A stretch of DNA of 64,000 nucleotides from Cryobacterium sp. PH29-G1 (GTDB taxonomy: Bacteria; Actinomycetota; Actinomycetes; Actinomycetales; Microbacteriaceae): the NCBI RefSeq assembly GCF_030063365.1, contig NZ_JASISY010000001.1, positions 62,001 to 126,000 on the forward strand, read 5' to 3'. Below, piece by piece: positions 25,288 through 35,536 of the stretch. Under the pieces are notes generated by a model that did not search any database, was not told the DNA's origin, and worked only from the letters and a program-made list of their open reading frames with translations. The translations under genes were made by a program, and so were the position numbers. The number at the start of each line of letters is the position of its first letter. Positions within the stretch are counted from its first letter, which is position 1.

Positions 25288-25735
25288 ACCGAATTCCCGC
25301 GCAACGCTGCGCGCGGATGCCTTTCCGCCACCCGACACGCCGATTGCGACACGCCCGGGTTGCATGGAAGGGCAACTCTGTGGCAGACTCTTCTAGTTCA
25401 ACACTTTCGGCGTGCGCTCAGTGCACGCTCGGAATCACTGCCAGGCAGTGCATAGTCGCGTCTAACGCTTCGTAAGAAGCCGGATTGCAGGCTAGGCCGC
25501 GGGGAGCAGAGCGCAGCATAAATCAACGATCTGGTCGGCGTGGGTAAAACCGTGCCGTCCCCCGGGTTCTGCTTCTGGGAGTCGACGTTGACGATGAGCG
25601 TCGTTTATTCGGCGTGATTCGAAATTGACATATGAACAGTGGTGCTAATGGCAGCAGTGCTACTACGGCGTCCAATGCAACCTCGGCAACTCCTGCCGTT
25701 GACTGTAAGACGCCTCGACAGAGAGAGAGTTCGAC
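25288..25735 (+). promoter_or_regulatory. S10 operon promoter and leader region
   Basis: 448 bases without a convincing gene. Candidate promoters: TTGCAT (25359-25364) with GGCAGACT around 25382-25389, and TTGACA (25625-25630) with a short 15-base spacer to TAATGG. A 15-bp palindrome CACTGCCAGGCAGTG lies at 25436-25450. The first promoter would give a leader of about 350 nt, long enough for control by a ribosomal protein, but no known leader motif was recognised. A short ORF from 25632 runs into rpsJ in another frame and is not supported. Confidence 0.45.
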
Positions 25736-26044
25736 ATGGCGGGACAGAAGATCCGCATTCGACTTAAGTCGTATGACCACGAGGTCATCGACATTTCGGC
25801 GCGCAAGATCGTCGACACAGTGACCCGTGCGGGCGCTACAGTCGTCGGCCCGGTGCCGCTTCCGACCGAGAAGAACGTGGTGTGTGTCATCCGTTCTCCT
25901 CACAAGTACAAGGACAGCCGGGAGCACTTTGAAATGCGCACCCACAAGCGTCTGATCGACATCATTGACCCGACTCCGAAGGCTGTTGACTCGCTTATGC
26001 GCCTCGACCTTCCGGCCGACGTCAACATCGAGATCAAGCTCTAG
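25736..26044 (+). CDS. rpsJ: 30S ribosomal protein S10
   Basis: 102 residues, typical length. [19 protein letters not shown] and [22 protein letters not shown] are the conserved segments; the latter binds NusB in transcription antitermination. First gene of the S10-spc cluster; a GAGAGAGAG stretch precedes the ATG. Confidence 0.98.
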   Translation: MAGQKIRIRLKSYDHEVIDISARKIVDTVTRAGATVVGPVPLPTEKNVVCVIRSPHKYKDSREHFEMRTHKRLIDIIDPTPKAVDSLMRLDLPADVNIEIKL

Positions 26045-26052
26045 GGCCCGCG

Positions 26053-26712
26053 ATGTCTTACTCAGATACCAAGACCACCAAGGGTCTCCTTGGCAAGAAG
26101 CTCGGCATGACCCAGGTGTGGGACGAGAACAACAAGCTTGTTCCCGTTACCGTCATCGAAATCGCGCCGAACGTTGTCACGCAGATTCGCACCAAGGCCG
26201 TCGACGGCTACAACGGCGTTCAGATCGCCGCTGGCCCCATCGACCCGCGCAAGGTCAACAAGCCCCTTGCCGGCCACTTCGACAAGGCCGGCGTCACGCC
26301 GCGTCGCCACATCACCGAGCTCCGCACTGCGGATGCCGCTGACTACAACATGGGCCAGGAACTCACCGTTGACGGTGTCTTCGTTGCCGGCACCAAGGTT
26401 GATGTCATGGGCACCAGCAAGGGCAAGGGTTTCGCCGGTGTTATGAAGCGTCACAACTTCAAGGGTGTTTCCTCCTCTCACGGTTCACACCGTAACCACC
26501 GCAAGCCCGGTTCCATCGGTGCTTCCTCGACCCCGAGCCGTGTCTTCAAGGGCATGCGCATGGCCGGTCGTATGGGTGGCGAGCGCGTTACCGTGCTGAA
26601 CCTCAAGGTGCACGCTATTGACGCCGACAAGGGCCTCATGCTCGTCAAGGGTGCCGTTCCCGGTGCTCGTGGCCGCCTCGTATTCGTTCGCAACGCAGTG
26701 AAGGGAGCCTAG
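26053..26712 (+). CDS. rplC: 50S ribosomal protein L3
   Basis: 219 residues. Conserved [16 protein letters not shown] near the N terminus and the central loop [35 protein letters not shown] that reaches toward the peptidyl-transferase centre. One of the first proteins to bind 23S rRNA. 8 bases after rpsJ and 5 bases before rplD. Confidence 0.98.
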   Translation: MSYSDTKTTKGLLGKKLGMTQVWDENNKLVPVTVIEIAPNVVTQIRTKAVDGYNGVQIAAGPIDPRKVNKPLAGHFDKAGVTPRRHITELRTADAADYNMGQELTVDGVFVAGTKVDVMGTSKGKGFAGVMKRHNFKGVSSSHGSHRNHRKPGSIGASSTPSRVFKGMRMAGRMGGERVTVLNLKVHAIDADKGLMLVKGAVPGARGRLVFVRNAVKGA

Positions 26713-26717
26713 TCACC

Positions 26718-27368
26718 ATGGCTACAGCACTCGACATCATTGACGCCAAGGGCAAGAAGGCAGGCTCTGCTGAGCTTCCCGACGAGCTCTTCGACGTTCC
26801 CGCCAACATTCCTCTCATCCACCAGGTCGTTGTTGCGCAGCTCGCTGCCGCACGCCAGGGAACGAGCAAGGTCAAGCGCCGTGGAGAAGTTTCCGGTGCC
26901 GGCCGCAAGCCGTTCAAGCAGAAAGGCACCGGTCGCGCTCGTCAGGGCTCGATCCGTGCTCCTCAGATGACCGGTGGTGGAATCGTCCACGGACCGACCC
27001 CGCGCAGCTACGACCAGCGCACCCCGAAAAAGATGATTGCCGCAGCCCTCAAGGGTGCACTGAGCGACCGCGCCCGCGGTGGCCGCCTGCACATCGTTGA
27101 GGCACTGTTCACGGCTGAGACCCCCAACACGAAGGTTGCTCTGGAGCTGCTCACGCAGATCGCCACGAGCAAGCACGTGCTGGTTGTCCTCGAGCGCACC
27201 GACGAGACGACGTTGCGCAGCATTCGCAACATCCCGACGGTGCACATCCTCTCGTGGGATCAGCTCAACGCCTACGACGTGCTCGTCAGCGATGACATCG
27301 TGTTCACCACCGGCGCGTTCAACGCGTTCGTGGAGAGCAAGACCAAGAAGGAAGAGGTGGCCGCATAA
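26718..27368 (+). CDS. rplD: 50S ribosomal protein L4
   Basis: 216 residues. The conserved tunnel loop is visible: [32 protein letters not shown]4 lines the exit tunnel near the macrolide site and in some bacteria controls the S10 operon. The stop codon shares one base with the rplW start. Confidence 0.98.
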   Translation: MATALDIIDAKGKKAGSAELPDELFDVPANIPLIHQVVVAQLAAARQGTSKVKRRGEVSGAGRKPFKQKGTGRARQGSIRAPQMTGGGIVHGPTPRSYDQRTPKKMIAAALKGALSDRARGGRLHIVEALFTAETPNTKVALELLTQIATSKHVLVVLERTDETTLRSIRNIPTVHILSWDQLNAYDVLVSDDIVFTTGAFNAFVESKTKKEEVAA

Positions 27369-27670
27369 TGACTATCGCGACCAACAAGGATCCCCGCGAC
27401 ATCATCATCTCTCCGGTTGTCTCTGAGAAGAGCTACGGCCTGATTGACGAGGGTAAGTACACCTTCATCGTTGACCCCCGTTCGAACAAGACGGAGATCA
27501 AGCGCGCGATCGAATCGATCTTCAAGGTGGAGGTCGCTTCGATCAACACCCTGAACCGTGTGGGCAAGACGCGCCGCACCAAGTTCGGCATGGGTAAGCG
27601 CAAGGACACCAAGCGTGCCATTGTCACGCTCAAGTCTGGCTCCATCGACATCTTCACGGCCGTCGGCTAA
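27368..27670 (+). CDS. rplW: 50S ribosomal protein L23
   Basis: 100 residues, normal size. [25 protein letters not shown] at the N terminus and [24 protein letters not shown] in the loop. L23 sits at the tunnel exit and docks trigger factor and SRP. Overlaps rplD by one base. Confidence 0.97.
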   Translation: MTIATNKDPRDIIISPVVSEKSYGLIDEGKYTFIVDPRSNKTEIKRAIESIFKVEVASINTLNRVGKTRRTKFGMGKRKDTKRAIVTLKSGSIDIFTAVG

Positions 27671-27692
27671 GCGACAGGCAGAGGGATAACTA

Positions 27693-28532
27693 ATGGCTAT
27701 TCGTAAGTACAAGCCCACGACCCCGGGTCGACGCGGATCATCCGTTGCCGACTTCGCGGAAATCACGCGTTCCACCCCGGAAAAGTCGCTTCTGCGCCCG
27801 CTCCACAAGACCGGTGGACGTAACAACCAGGGCCGCATCACGACCCGTCACATCGGTGGTGGCCACAAGCGCCAGTACCGCGTGATCGACTTCAAGCGCA
27901 ACGACAAGGACGGCGTCAACGCCCGCGTCGCTGAAATTGAATACGACCCCAACCGCACGGCGCGCATCGCGCTCCTGCACTTCATTGACGGCACGAAGCG
28001 TTACATCATCGCGCCGAACAAGCTGGCACAGGGCGACATCATCGAGTCGGGAGCCGGGGCTGACATCAAGCCCGGCAACAACCTGCCGCTGAAGAACATC
28101 CCCACCGGTACGATCATTCACGCGATCGAGCTGCGTCCGGGTGGTGGCGCCAAGATGGCTCGCTCCGCCGGTTCGTCGGTTCGTCTGGTTGCGAAGGAGG
28201 GCGTCTACGCCCAGCTTCGTCTGCCGTCCGGCGAAATCCGCAACGTGGATGCTCGCTGCCGCGCCACGATCGGCGAGGTCGGCAACGCCGAACAGTCGAA
28301 CATCAACTGGGGCAAGGCCGGACGTATGCGCTGGAAAGGCGTTCGCCCGACCGTTCGTGGTGTTGCCATGAACCCGGTCGATCACCCGCACGGTGGTGGT
28401 GAGGGTAAGACGTCCGGTGGACGTCACCCCGTCAGCCCCTGGGGCCAGAAGGAAGGGCGCACCCGCCACCCGAATAAGGAAAGCGACAAGCTCATTGTTC
28501 GTCGCCGCACCGTCGGCAAGAAGCGTAAGTAG
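27693..28532 (+). CDS. rplB: 50S ribosomal protein L2
   Basis: 279 residues. Starts [18 protein letters not shown] and carries the invariant C-terminal [22 protein letters not shown] segment with the histidine important for peptidyl-transferase assembly. AGAGGGATAAC lies before the ATG. rpsS follows after 9 bases. Confidence 0.98.
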   Translation: MAIRKYKPTTPGRRGSSVADFAEITRSTPEKSLLRPLHKTGGRNNQGRITTRHIGGGHKRQYRVIDFKRNDKDGVNARVAEIEYDPNRTARIALLHFIDGTKRYIIAPNKLAQGDIIESGAGADIKPGNNLPLKNIPTGTIIHAIELRPGGGAKMARSAGSSVRLVAKEGVYAQLRLPSGEIRNVDARCRATIGEVGNAEQSNINWGKAGRMRWKGVRPTVRGVAMNPVDHPHGGGEGKTSGGRHPVSPWGQKEGRTRHPNKESDKLIVRRRTVGKKRK

Positions 28533-28541
28533 GAGTAGACG

Positions 28542-28823
28542 ATGCCAAGAAGTCTTAAGAAAGGCCCTTTCGTTGACGACCACCTGCTTCGCAAGGTGTT
28601 CACGGCGAACGAAGCCAAGAGCAAGAACGTAATCAAGACCTGGTCGCGCCGCTCGATGATCATCCCCGACATGCTCGGACACACCATCGCAGTGCACGAC
28701 GGACGCAAGCACATCCCGGTGTTCGTCACCGAGAGCATGGTCGGGCACAAGCTCGGCGAGTTTGCGCCCACCCGCACCTTCCGTGGACACGTGAAGGACG
28801 ACAAGAAGGGCCGTCGCCGCTAA
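28542..28823 (+). CDS. rpsS: 30S ribosomal protein S19
   Basis: 93 residues. [19 protein letters not shown] and [19 protein letters not shown] are diagnostic. Binds the 30S head with S13. The C terminus is basic (DDKKGRRR). Confidence 0.98.
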   Translation: MPRSLKKGPFVDDHLLRKVFTANEAKSKNVIKTWSRRSMIIPDMLGHTIAVHDGRKHIPVFVTESMVGHKLGEFAPTRTFRGHVKDDKKGRRR

Positions 28824-28849
28824 CGCGGGGACGTGAAGGAGGAGAAGAA

Positions 28850-29215
28850 ATGGTGGAGTCGATCGCACGCGTGCGTCACATCCGCGTTACCCCCCAGAAG
28901 GCTCGTCGCGTTGTCAACATGATCCGCGGCAAGCAGGCGCACGAAGCGCTGGGAATTCTGAAGTTCGCGCCCCAGGGCGCAAGCGATCCGGTGTACAAGC
29001 TGGTGGCCTCGGCCATCGCCAACGCCCGGGTCAAGGCAGATGCCGCCAATGCGTATCTGGACGAGCAGGACCTGTTCATCAGCCGGGCATTCGTTGACGA
29101 GGGTACGACCCTCAAGCGTTTCCAGGCTCGTGCCCAGGGTCGCGCATTCGAAATCAAGAAGCGCACCAGCCACATCACGGTTGTGCTCACCACTCCTGAG
29201 GAGGGTACGAAGTAA
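28850..29215 (+). CDS. rplV: 50S ribosomal protein L22
   Basis: 121 residues. [22 protein letters not shown] is the conserved N-terminal core; the beta-hairpin that lines the exit tunnel lies near the C terminus ([20 protein letters not shown]). A purine-rich site (AAGGAGG) precedes the ATG. The TAA overlaps the rpsC ATG by one base. Confidence 0.97.
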   Translation: MVESIARVRHIRVTPQKARRVVNMIRGKQAHEALGILKFAPQGASDPVYKLVASAIANARVKADAANAYLDEQDLFISRAFVDEGTTLKRFQARAQGRAFEIKKRTSHITVVLTTPEEGTK

Positions 29216-29985
29216 TGGGTCAGAAAGTAAATCCCTATGGCTTCCGTCTGGGAATCACCACCGATCACGTATCGCGTTGGTTCTCTGACTCGACCAAGCC
29301 GGGTCAGCGTTACGCTGACTTTGTTGCAGAAGACGTCAAGATCCGTCGCCTGCTGAGCACCAGCCTTGACCGTGCCGGCGTCAGCCGCATCGAGATCGAG
29401 CGCACTCGTGACCGTGTTCGCGTTGACATCCACACCGCCCGTCCGGGCATTGTGATTGGTCGCCGCGGCGCGGAGGCCGAGCGCATCCGCTCTGACCTTG
29501 AGAAGCTCACCGCCAAGCAGATTCAGCTGAACATCCTCGAGGTCAAGAACCCCGAGCAGGATGCACAGCTTGTCGCGCAGGGCATCGCCGAGCAGCTTTC
29601 CGCACGTGTGGCTTTCCGCCGCGCAATGCGTAAGGGCCTGCAGGGTGCACAGCGCGCCGGCGCCAAGGGTGTTCGCATCCAGGTGTCCGGTCGTCTGGGC
29701 GGCGCCGAGATGAGCCGCAGCGAGTTCTACCGCGAAGGCCGGGTGCCTCTGCACACGCTTCGCGCGAACATCGACTATGGCTTCTACGAAGCCAAGACCA
29801 CCTTCGGCCGCATCGGCGTGAAGGTCTGGATCTACAAGGGTGACATCACCAACAAGGAACTCGCTCGCGAGCAGGCCAACGCTAAGTCGTCCCGCCCCGA
29901 GCGTCGTGACGATCGACCGCGCCGTGCACCTCGTGCAGATGCTCCGGCAGCGGCTCCGGTCGCAGCAGTCGCGGAGGCTAAATAA
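29215..29985 (+). CDS. rpsC: 30S ribosomal protein S3
   Basis: 256 residues. [22 protein letters not shown] and the KH-type RNA-binding segment ([17 protein letters not shown]) are conserved. The last 35 residues are an Arg then Ala/Pro-rich tail ([21 protein letters not shown]) of low complexity. S3 forms part of the mRNA entry helicase. Coupled to rplV and rplP by one-base overlaps. Confidence 0.97.
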   Translation: MGQKVNPYGFRLGITTDHVSRWFSDSTKPGQRYADFVAEDVKIRRLLSTSLDRAGVSRIEIERTRDRVRVDIHTARPGIVIGRRGAEAERIRSDLEKLTAKQIQLNILEVKNPEQDAQLVAQGIAEQLSARVAFRRAMRKGLQGAQRAGAKGVRIQVSGRLGGAEMSRSEFYREGRVPLHTLRANIDYGFYEAKTTFGRIGVKVWIYKGDITNKELAREQANAKSSRPERRDDRPRRAPRADAPAAAPVAAVAEAK

Positions 29986-30404
29986 TGTTGATTCCACGTA
30001 GAGTCAAGCACCGTAAGCAGCACCACCCGGGTCGCACCGGTCACGCTACCGGTGGCACCACGGTGTCGTTCGGCGAGTACGGCATCCAGGCGATGACCCC
30101 CGCATATGTGACCAACCGTCAGATCGAGTCCGCTCGTATCGCCATGACGCGTCACATCAAGCGTGGCGGAAAGGTGTGGATCAACATCTACCCCGACCGC
30201 CCGCTGACCAAGAAGCCTGCTGAAACCCGCATGGGTTCCGGTAAGGGTTCGGTCGAGTGGTGGGTAGCCAACGTCAAGCCGGGTCGCGTTCTCTTCGAGC
30301 TCAGCGGTGTCACCGACGCCGTTGCGAAAGAGGCGCTGACCCGCGCAATTCACAAGCTGCCCCTCAAGGCACGCATCATCAAGCGCGAGGAGGGCGACGC
30401 ATAA
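29985..30404 (+). CDS. rplP: 50S ribosomal protein L16
   Basis: 139 residues. [19 protein letters not shown] and [25 protein letters not shown] are diagnostic. L16 contacts the A-site tRNA and 5S rRNA region. Overlaps rpsC and rpmC by one base each, so the three are tightly coupled. Confidence 0.97.
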   Translation: MLIPRRVKHRKQHHPGRTGHATGGTTVSFGEYGIQAMTPAYVTNRQIESARIAMTRHIKRGGKVWINIYPDRPLTKKPAETRMGSGKGSVEWWVANVKPGRVLFELSGVTDAVAKEALTRAIHKLPLKARIIKREEGDA

Positions 30405-30748
30405 TGGCGATCGGAACCAAGGAGCTCGCCCCAGTCGAGCTCGATACTTTTGACAATGAGAAGCTGTTCGAAGAGCTGAAGAAGGCCAAGGAAGAGCTGT
30501 TCAACCTGCGCTTCCAGTCGGCCACCGGTCAGCTCGAGAGCCACGGCCGCCTCCGCGCGGTCAAGCGCGACATTGCTCGCATCTACACGGTTCTCCGTGA
30601 GCGCGAGCTGGGCATTCGTGCCACTCCGGTCGCAGCCCCGGCTCCGGCCAAGGCTGAGAAGGCCGAAAAGAAGACCAAGAAGGCCAAAGCCGCAGTGGAG
30701 TCCACCGACGACGCTGCCGCTGAGACCGTCGAGACGAAGGAGGCCTAG
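30404..30748 (+). CDS. rpmC: 50S ribosomal protein L29 with C-terminal extension
   Basis: 114 residues, against about 65-75 for the family. The core is normal: [20 protein letters not shown] then [19 protein letters not shown]. After about residue 68 comes a tail of Ala, Lys, Glu and Pro ([20 protein letters not shown], then an acidic end). The start is taken at ATG 30404 because it overlaps the rplP stop; an in-frame upstream extension lies wholly inside rplP. Confidence 0.95.
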   Translation: MAIGTKELAPVELDTFDNEKLFEELKKAKEELFNLRFQSATGQLESHGRLRAVKRDIARIYTVLRERELGIRATPVAAPAPAKAEKAEKKTKKAKAAVESTDDAAAETVETKEA

Positions 30749-30750
30749 TC

Positions 30751-31050
30751 ATGGCGAAGACTGACGAAACGGTCGTCGCAGGCGAAGCTACCGAGCTCGT
30801 ACGCGGATACCGCAAGACGCTGCGTGGTTACGTGACCAGCGACAAGATGGACAAAACCATCATTGTCGTGGTTGAAGACCGCGTGAAGCACCCGTTGTAC
30901 GGCAAGGTCATCCGCCGTACATCCAAGCTGAAGGCGCACGACGAGGCGAACTCCGCCGGCATCGGCGACCTGGTCCTGATCAGTGAGACCCGTCCGCTCA
31001 GCGCTTCCAAGCGCTGGCGCCTGGTCGAGATCCTTGAGAAGGCCAAGTAA
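30751..31050 (+). CDS. rpsQ: 30S ribosomal protein S17
   Basis: 99 residues. [41 protein letters not shown] is the conserved OB-fold core, preceded by about 18 extra N-terminal residues. Binds 16S rRNA early. Two bases after rpmC; a 34-base gap to rplN. Confidence 0.97.
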   Translation: MAKTDETVVAGEATELVRGYRKTLRGYVTSDKMDKTIIVVVEDRVKHPLYGKVIRRTSKLKAHDEANSAGIGDLVLISETRPLSASKRWRLVEILEKAK

Positions 31051-31084
31051 GCCTCGCGCTTACTTGACATAAGGGAGTTATAAA

Positions 31085-31453
31085 GTGCTTCAGCAAGAAT
31101 CACGAGTCCGGGTCGCTGACAACAGCGGTGCCAAGGAACTCTTGACCATCCGCGTTCTCGGTGGCTCCGGCCGCCGTTACGCCGGACTGGGCGATGTCAT
31201 TGTCGCCACGGTCAAGGACGCCATCCCCGGCGGAAACGTCAAGAAGGGTGACATCGTCAAAGCTGTCATCGTTCGTACCAAGAAAGAGACCCGTCGTTCA
31301 GACGGTTCGTACATCAAGTTCGATGAGAACGCTGCAGTGATCTTGAAGGCAGACGGTGACCCCCGCGGCACCCGAATCTTCGGACCGGTCGGTCGCGAAC
31401 TTCGCGACAAGAAGTTCATGAAGATCATCTCGCTGGCACCGGAGGTTATTTAA
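31085..31453 (+). CDS. rplN: 50S ribosomal protein L14
   Basis: 122 residues, the invariant length, from [30 protein letters not shown] and [29 protein letters not shown] are diagnostic. Preceded by AAGGGAG. First gene of the spc half of the cluster. Confidence 0.98.
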   Translation: MLQQESRVRVADNSGAKELLTIRVLGGSGRRYAGLGDVIVATVKDAIPGGNVKKGDIVKAVIVRTKKETRRSDGSYIKFDENAAVILKADGDPRGTRIFGPVGRELRDKKFMKIISLAPEVI

Positions 31454-31455
31454 TC

Positions 31456-31815
31456 ATGGCCAGAATCAAGAAGGGTGACCTCGTACAGGTCATCAGCGGC
31501 CGCAGCCAGGCTCGCGGCGGAGACCGTGGCAAGCAGGGCAAGATCATCTCCGTCAACGTCGAGAAGAACCGTGTCCTCGTCGAGGGCATCAACTTCGTGA
31601 CCAAGCACGTTCGTGTCGGTCAGACCCAGCGCGGCACCAAGACGGGTGGCATCGAGACCTTCGAAGCTCCCATCCACGTGTCCAACGTTGCGATCGTTGA
31701 CCCGGAGACCAAGAAGCCGACTCGCGTCGGCTTCCGCCAGGAAGAGGTAACGAAGGACGGCGTCACCAAGACGGTCCGCATTCGTTACGCCAAGAAGTCA
31801 GGGAAGGACCTCTAA
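31456..31815 (+). CDS. rplX: 50S ribosomal protein L24
   Basis: 119 residues. The KOW motif ([29 protein letters not shown]) is at the N terminus. Initiates 50S assembly near the tunnel exit. Stop and the rplE start overlap by one base. Confidence 0.96.
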   Translation: MARIKKGDLVQVISGRSQARGGDRGKQGKIISVNVEKNRVLVEGINFVTKHVRVGQTQRGTKTGGIETFEAPIHVSNVAIVDPETKKPTRVGFRQEEVTKDGVTKTVRIRYAKKSGKDL

Positions 31816-32405
31816 TGACTGACACCATTACGGGCACTGAGCCTGTCAAGGCCCTGCCGCGTCTGAAGCAGAAGTACCGCGATGAGATCAGTGCCAAGCT
31901 CTCCGAGGAACTCGGCTTCACCAACGTGCACCGCATCCCCACCCTGACGAAGATTGTCGTCAACATGGGTGTCGGAGAAGCAGCACGCGACGGCAAGGTG
32001 ATGGACGGTGCGGTTTCTGATCTCACCAAGATCACCGGCCAGAAGCCGCAGGTCACCAAGGCCCGCAAGTCCATCGCGCAGTTCAAACTGCGTGAGGGAC
32101 AGCCCATCGGCGCCCACGTCACACTTCGTGGCGACCGCATGTGGGAGTTCCTGGACCGGCTGCTCAGCCTGGCCCTGCCTCGTATCCGTGACTTCCGCGG
32201 CCTGTCCGACAAGCAGTTCGATGGTGCGGGCAACTACACCTTCGGCCTGACCGAGCAGGTCATGTTCCACGAGATCGACCAGGACCGCATCGACCGCATC
32301 CGCGGTATGGACATCACGGTTGTTACGACCGCGAAGTCCAACGACGAAGGTCGCGCGCTGCTCAAGGCGCTCGGCTTCCCGTTCAAGTCGGACGACGCTA
32401 AGTAG
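31815..32405 (+). CDS. rplE: 50S ribosomal protein L5
   Basis: 196 residues. Conserved [20 protein letters not shown] and [27 protein letters not shown]. Binds 5S rRNA. In most bacteria rpsN follows here; in this window it does not, and a 210-base gap with a long hairpin leads to rpsH. Confidence 0.98.
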   Translation: MTDTITGTEPVKALPRLKQKYRDEISAKLSEELGFTNVHRIPTLTKIVVNMGVGEAARDGKVMDGAVSDLTKITGQKPQVTKARKSIAQFKLREGQPIGAHVTLRGDRMWEFLDRLLSLALPRIRDFRGLSDKQFDGAGNYTFGLTEQVMFHEIDQDRIDRIRGMDITVVTTAKSNDEGRALLKALGFPFKSDDAK

Positions 32406-32438
32406 CACTTCCTCACTACGCAGGAACAATTTCAACTA

Positions 32439-32473
32439 GAGTTGGGAGCTTGCGCCCTGCAAGCTCCCAACTC
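32439..32473 (+). terminator. Perfect 15-bp hairpin in the rplE-rpsH gap
   Basis: Arms 32439-32453 and 32459-32473 pair perfectly (GAGTTGGGAGCTTGC) around GCCCT. No T tract follows. It starts 33 bases after the rplE stop, where rpsN would normally be. It may attenuate transcription, protect an mRNA end, or be a relic of a rearrangement. Confidence 0.7.
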
Positions 32474-32615
32474 CGGTTGACTTCGCCCGAGCACGCAACA
32501 CCGGGCGCACATAGTTTTTCACCCCGGAAGCCGATCAACCGATCGGTTTCCTCACCACCACAGGTCGTCATTCGCGTAACGGATGAGCGAAACCAGGCGA
32601 GAAAGGCACCACAAT

Positions 32616-33014
32616 ATGACAATGACAGATCCGGTCGCAGACATGCTGACCAGACTGCGCAACGCGAACTCGGCGTACCACGACACAGTGTCGATGCCGC
32701 ATAGCAAATTGAAAGCGCACATCGCTGACATCCTCAAGGCACAGGGTTACATCTCTGCCTGGACCGTCAAGGATGCAACAGTAGGCAAGACCCTCACGCT
32801 GGACCTCAAGTTCGGTCCGAACCGTGAGCGTTCCATCGTCGGCATCAAGCGGGTTTCCAAGCCCGGCCTGCGCGTGTACGCAAAGTCGACGGAGATCCCC
32901 ACGGTTCTCGGTGGCCTCGGCGTTGCCATCCTGTCCACCTCCAGCGGTCTGCTCACCGACCGCCAGGCTGAGAAGAAGGGCGTAGGCGGAGAAGTTCTCG
33001 CCTACGTGTGGTAA
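32616..33014 (+). CDS. rpsH: 30S ribosomal protein S8
   Basis: 132 residues from ATG 32616, preceded by GAGAAAGG; an upstream in-frame start at 32583 has no site. [22 protein letters not shown] and the C-terminal [26 protein letters not shown] are diagnostic. In E. coli S8 represses the spc operon. It lies immediately before rplF (6 bases). Confidence 0.98.
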   Translation: MTMTDPVADMLTRLRNANSAYHDTVSMPHSKLKAHIADILKAQGYISAWTVKDATVGKTLTLDLKFGPNRERSIVGIKRVSKPGLRVYAKSTEIPTVLGGLGVAILSTSSGLLTDRQAEKKGVGGEVLAYVW

Positions 33015-33020
33015 CTGAGA

Positions 33021-33557
33021 ATGTCACGTATTGGAAGACTCCCCATCCCGATCCCCGCTGGGGTCACGGTTGTGGCTGACGGCCAGGCCGTCTCCGTCAA
33101 GGGCCCGAAGGGCGAGCTCGCGCTCGTCGTTTCCAAGCCCATCTCGGTGTCGATCGAGGACGGTCACGTTCTCGTCACCCGTCCGAACGACGAGCGCGAG
33201 TCGCGTTCGCTTCACGGTCTGACCCGCACCCTGATCAACAACCAGATCATCGGCGTAACCGTTGGTTACTCCAAGGGTCTTGAAATCGTCGGTACCGGTT
33301 ACCGCGCGGCGCAGAAGGGCACCTCCGTTGAGTTCGCCCTCGGCTTCTCGCACCCGGTCGTCGTCGAGCCGCCCGTTGGAATCGTTTTGACCGTTGAGAG
33401 CGTCAACAAGCTCACGGTCAGCGGAATCGACAAGCAGGCCGTCGGCGAGGTTGCCGCCAACATCCGTAAGATTCGCAAGCCAGAGCCGTACAAGGGCAAG
33501 GGCGTGCGTTACGCCGGCGAGATTGTTCGCCGCAAGGCCGGAAAGAGCGGTAAGTAA
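33021..33557 (+). CDS. rplF: 50S ribosomal protein L6
   Basis: 178 residues. Starts [17 protein letters not shown] and ends with [29 protein letters not shown], the conserved signature. Located near the sarcin-ricin loop and GTPase-associated centre. Confidence 0.98.
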   Translation: MSRIGRLPIPIPAGVTVVADGQAVSVKGPKGELALVVSKPISVSIEDGHVLVTRPNDERESRSLHGLTRTLINNQIIGVTVGYSKGLEIVGTGYRAAQKGTSVEFALGFSHPVVVEPPVGIVLTVESVNKLTVSGIDKQAVGEVAANIRKIRKPEPYKGKGVRYAGEIVRRKAGKSGK

Positions 33558-33559
33558 CC

Positions 33560-33931
33560 ATGGGACTCGGAACTAGAGGCAAGAGCAAGGCCGCAGCCCG
33601 CGGACGTCGACACACTCGTCTTCGCAAGAAGATCGAGGGAACGGCGCTTCGCCCGCGCTTGGTCGTCACCCGCTCCGCTCGCCACGTATTCGTGCAGGTC
33701 GTCGACGACAGCAAGGGTTTCACCCTTGCGTCGGCATCCACGCTCGAAACGGACTTGCGCACCTTCGATGGTGACAAGACCGCCAAGGCCCGCAAGGTCG
33801 GTGAGCTTGTTGCTGAGCGTGCGAAAGCCGCCGGCATCGAAGCCGTTGTATTTGACCGTGGTGGCAGCAAGTACGCAGGACGCGTCGCAGCCATCGCCGA
33901 GGGAGCTCGAGAGGGTGGATTGAACCTGTGA
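33560..33931 (+). CDS. rplR: 50S ribosomal protein L18
   Basis: 123 residues. [36 protein letters not shown] and the C-terminal [26 protein letters not shown] are conserved. Binds 5S rRNA with L5. Two bases after rplF; its TGA overlaps the rpsE GTG. Confidence 0.97.
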   Translation: MGLGTRGKSKAAARGRRHTRLRKKIEGTALRPRLVVTRSARHVFVQVVDDSKGFTLASASTLETDLRTFDGDKTAKARKVGELVAERAKAAGIEAVVFDRGGSKYAGRVAAIAEGAREGGLNL

Positions 33932-34635
33932 GCACTGAAAAGATCGAAACCACAGCACCTGTTGCTGCCGTTGCCGAAGCGCCGGTTGAAACCGCTGCTT
34001 CCACTGCTCCGCCGCAGAACGAGCCTCGCGAGGCTCGTCGTGGTGGACGTGAGCGCAACCCGAACAAGGATCGCGGAAGCCGCGATGCCGACAAGAGCCA
34101 GTTCCTGGAGCGCGTCGTCACCATCAACCGCGTGTCGAAGGTCGTCAAGGGTGGTCGTCGCTTCAGCTTCACCGCTCTCGTCGTCGTCGGCGACGGTAAC
34201 GGCCTGGTCGGCGTTGGATACGGTAAGGCCCGCGAGGTCCCGACCGCTATCTCCAAGGGCGTTGAAGAAGCGAAGAAGAACTTCTTCCGCGTTCCTCGCG
34301 TTGGCCTGACCATCCCGCACCCCGTGCAGGGTGAGGCCGCAGCCGGCGTCGTTCTGCTTCGTCCGGCAGCAGCTGGTACCGGCGTTATCGCCGGTGGCCC
34401 GGTGCGCGCCGTACTCGAATGCGCTGGCATCCACGACGTTCTGAGCAAGTCGCTCGGTTCGTCGAACACCATCAACATCGTGCACGCCACGGTCGAGGCA
34501 CTGCACCAGCTCGAAGAGCCGCGTGCAGTTGCGGCTCGCCGCGGCCTGGCCTATGAAGACGTTGCTCCGGCACGTTTTCTTCGTGCCGATGCTGCTGCAG
34601 CCGCAGCAGCCGCAACCGCGAAGGCAGGTGCCTGA
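33928..34635 (+). CDS. rpsE: 30S ribosomal protein S5 with N-terminal extension
   Basis: 235 residues from GTG that overlaps the rplR stop by 4 bases. About 55 N-terminal residues are Ala/Pro/Glu then Arg-rich and have no S5 homology ([15 protein letters not shown]); the S5 core starts near [24 protein letters not shown]5 affects decoding fidelity and mRNA unwinding. The PVAAVAEA string also occurs in the tail of S3. Confidence 0.97.
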   Translation: MSTEKIETTAPVAAVAEAPVETAASTAPPQNEPREARRGGRERNPNKDRGSRDADKSQFLERVVTINRVSKVVKGGRRFSFTALVVVGDGNGLVGVGYGKAREVPTAISKGVEEAKKNFFRVPRVGLTIPHPVQGEAAAGVVLLRPAAAGTGVIAGGPVRAVLECAGIHDVLSKSLGSSNTINIVHATVEALHQLEEPRAVAARRGLAYEDVAPARFLRADAAAAAAAATAKAGA

Positions 34636-34817
34636 TGGCCCAGCTGAAGATCACACAGATCAAGTCCAAAATTAGTGAGAAGCAGAACCAGCGCGACACT
34701 CTTCGCAGCCTGGGTCTGCGACGCATTGGCGCCGTCACGATCCGCGAGGACAACTCGCAGAACCGTGGCTACGTCAACACCGTCGCTCACCTCGTAAAGG
34801 TCGAGGAGATTGACTAA
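34635..34817 (+). CDS. rpmD: 50S ribosomal protein L30
   Basis: 60 residues, normal for L30. [33 protein letters not shown] is diagnostic. One-base overlaps with rpsE and rplO. Confidence 0.96.
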   Translation: MAQLKITQIKSKISEKQNQRDTLRSLGLRRIGAVTIREDNSQNRGYVNTVAHLVKVEEID

Positions 34818-35395
34818 TGGCTGACGAGAAGGAAGCTACCCAGGTAGCGGACAAGCCCGCCACGAAAAAGGCTGCCGCCCCCAAAAAGGCTGCAGCACCG
34901 AAGAAGGCCGCTGCCCCCAAAAAGGCCGCTGTCGTTGCTGAGCCGACCGAGCCCCGCGAGCACGTGCTGAAGGTACACCACCTTCGCCCGGCTCCCGGAG
35001 CGAAGAAGGCCCGCCAGCGCGTTGGCCGTGGTGAAGGATCCAAGGGTAAGACCGCGGGTCGAGGCACCAAGGGCACGAAGGCACGCTACACCGTGCGCGT
35101 CGGCTTCGAGGGTGGGCAGATGCCTCTGCACATGCGCACCCCGAAACTGCGTGGATTCAAGAACCCGTTCCGCGTCGAGTACCAGGTTGTAAACCTGGAG
35201 AAGCTCGAGCTGCTGTACCCGAACGGCGGCGATGTCACCATCGCCAGCCTGATCGCCAAGGGTGCCGTTCGCGACAACGAAAAAGTCAAGGTTCTTGGAA
35301 CCGGTGACATTACCGTTAAGCTGAACGTGACGGTCGACAAGGTCTCTGCCTCAGCTGAGCAGAAAATTGTCGCCGCGGGTGGATCTGTAAAGTAA
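34817..35395 (+). CDS. rplO: 50S ribosomal protein L15 with Lys/Ala/Pro N-terminal extension
   Basis: 192 residues against about 145 for the family. Residues 15-40 are four repeats of an AAAPKK type (18-bp DNA repeats around 34867-34930), resembling histone H1-like tails. The L15 core begins near [37 protein letters not shown] late-assembling protein that anchors 23S rRNA domains. Last ribosomal gene before secY. Confidence 0.97.
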   Translation: MADEKEATQVADKPATKKAAAPKKAAAPKKAAAPKKAAVVAEPTEPREHVLKVHHLRPAPGAKKARQRVGRGEGSKGKTAGRGTKGTKARYTVRVGFEGGQMPLHMRTPKLRGFKNPFRVEYQVVNLEKLELLYPNGGDVTIASLIAKGAVRDNEKVKVLGTGDITVKLNVTVDKVSASAEQKIVAAGGSVK

Positions 35396-35410
35396 GTCCG
35401 TAGACGCTCA

Positions 35411-35470
35411 ATCGAGCTTGTCGAATCCGTCAATCGAGTAAATCGTTTGGTGTGATTCGACAAGCTCGAT
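35411..35470 (+). repeat. Long inverted repeat upstream of secY
   Basis: Perfect 17-bp arms at 35411-35427 and 35454-35470 (GATTCGACAAGCTCGAT and its complement), loop of 26 bases. The TTCGACAAGCTCGA core resembles sequence at 21179-21195 and 46440-46460. The hairpin lies between rplO and secY and could lower secY expression relative to ribosomal genes. Confidence 0.75.
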
Positions 35471-35536
35471 CGCTTTAAGCTGATCATTTCGACTCGATCT
35501 GCCCATGTCGATCTGCGTAAATATCTGGAGGCCTTT

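Noticed and set aside
25632..25823. 63-codon ORF in the S10 leader
   Set aside because: No ribosome-binding site, runs into rpsJ in another frame, and has no similarity; the region is better read as leader RNA.
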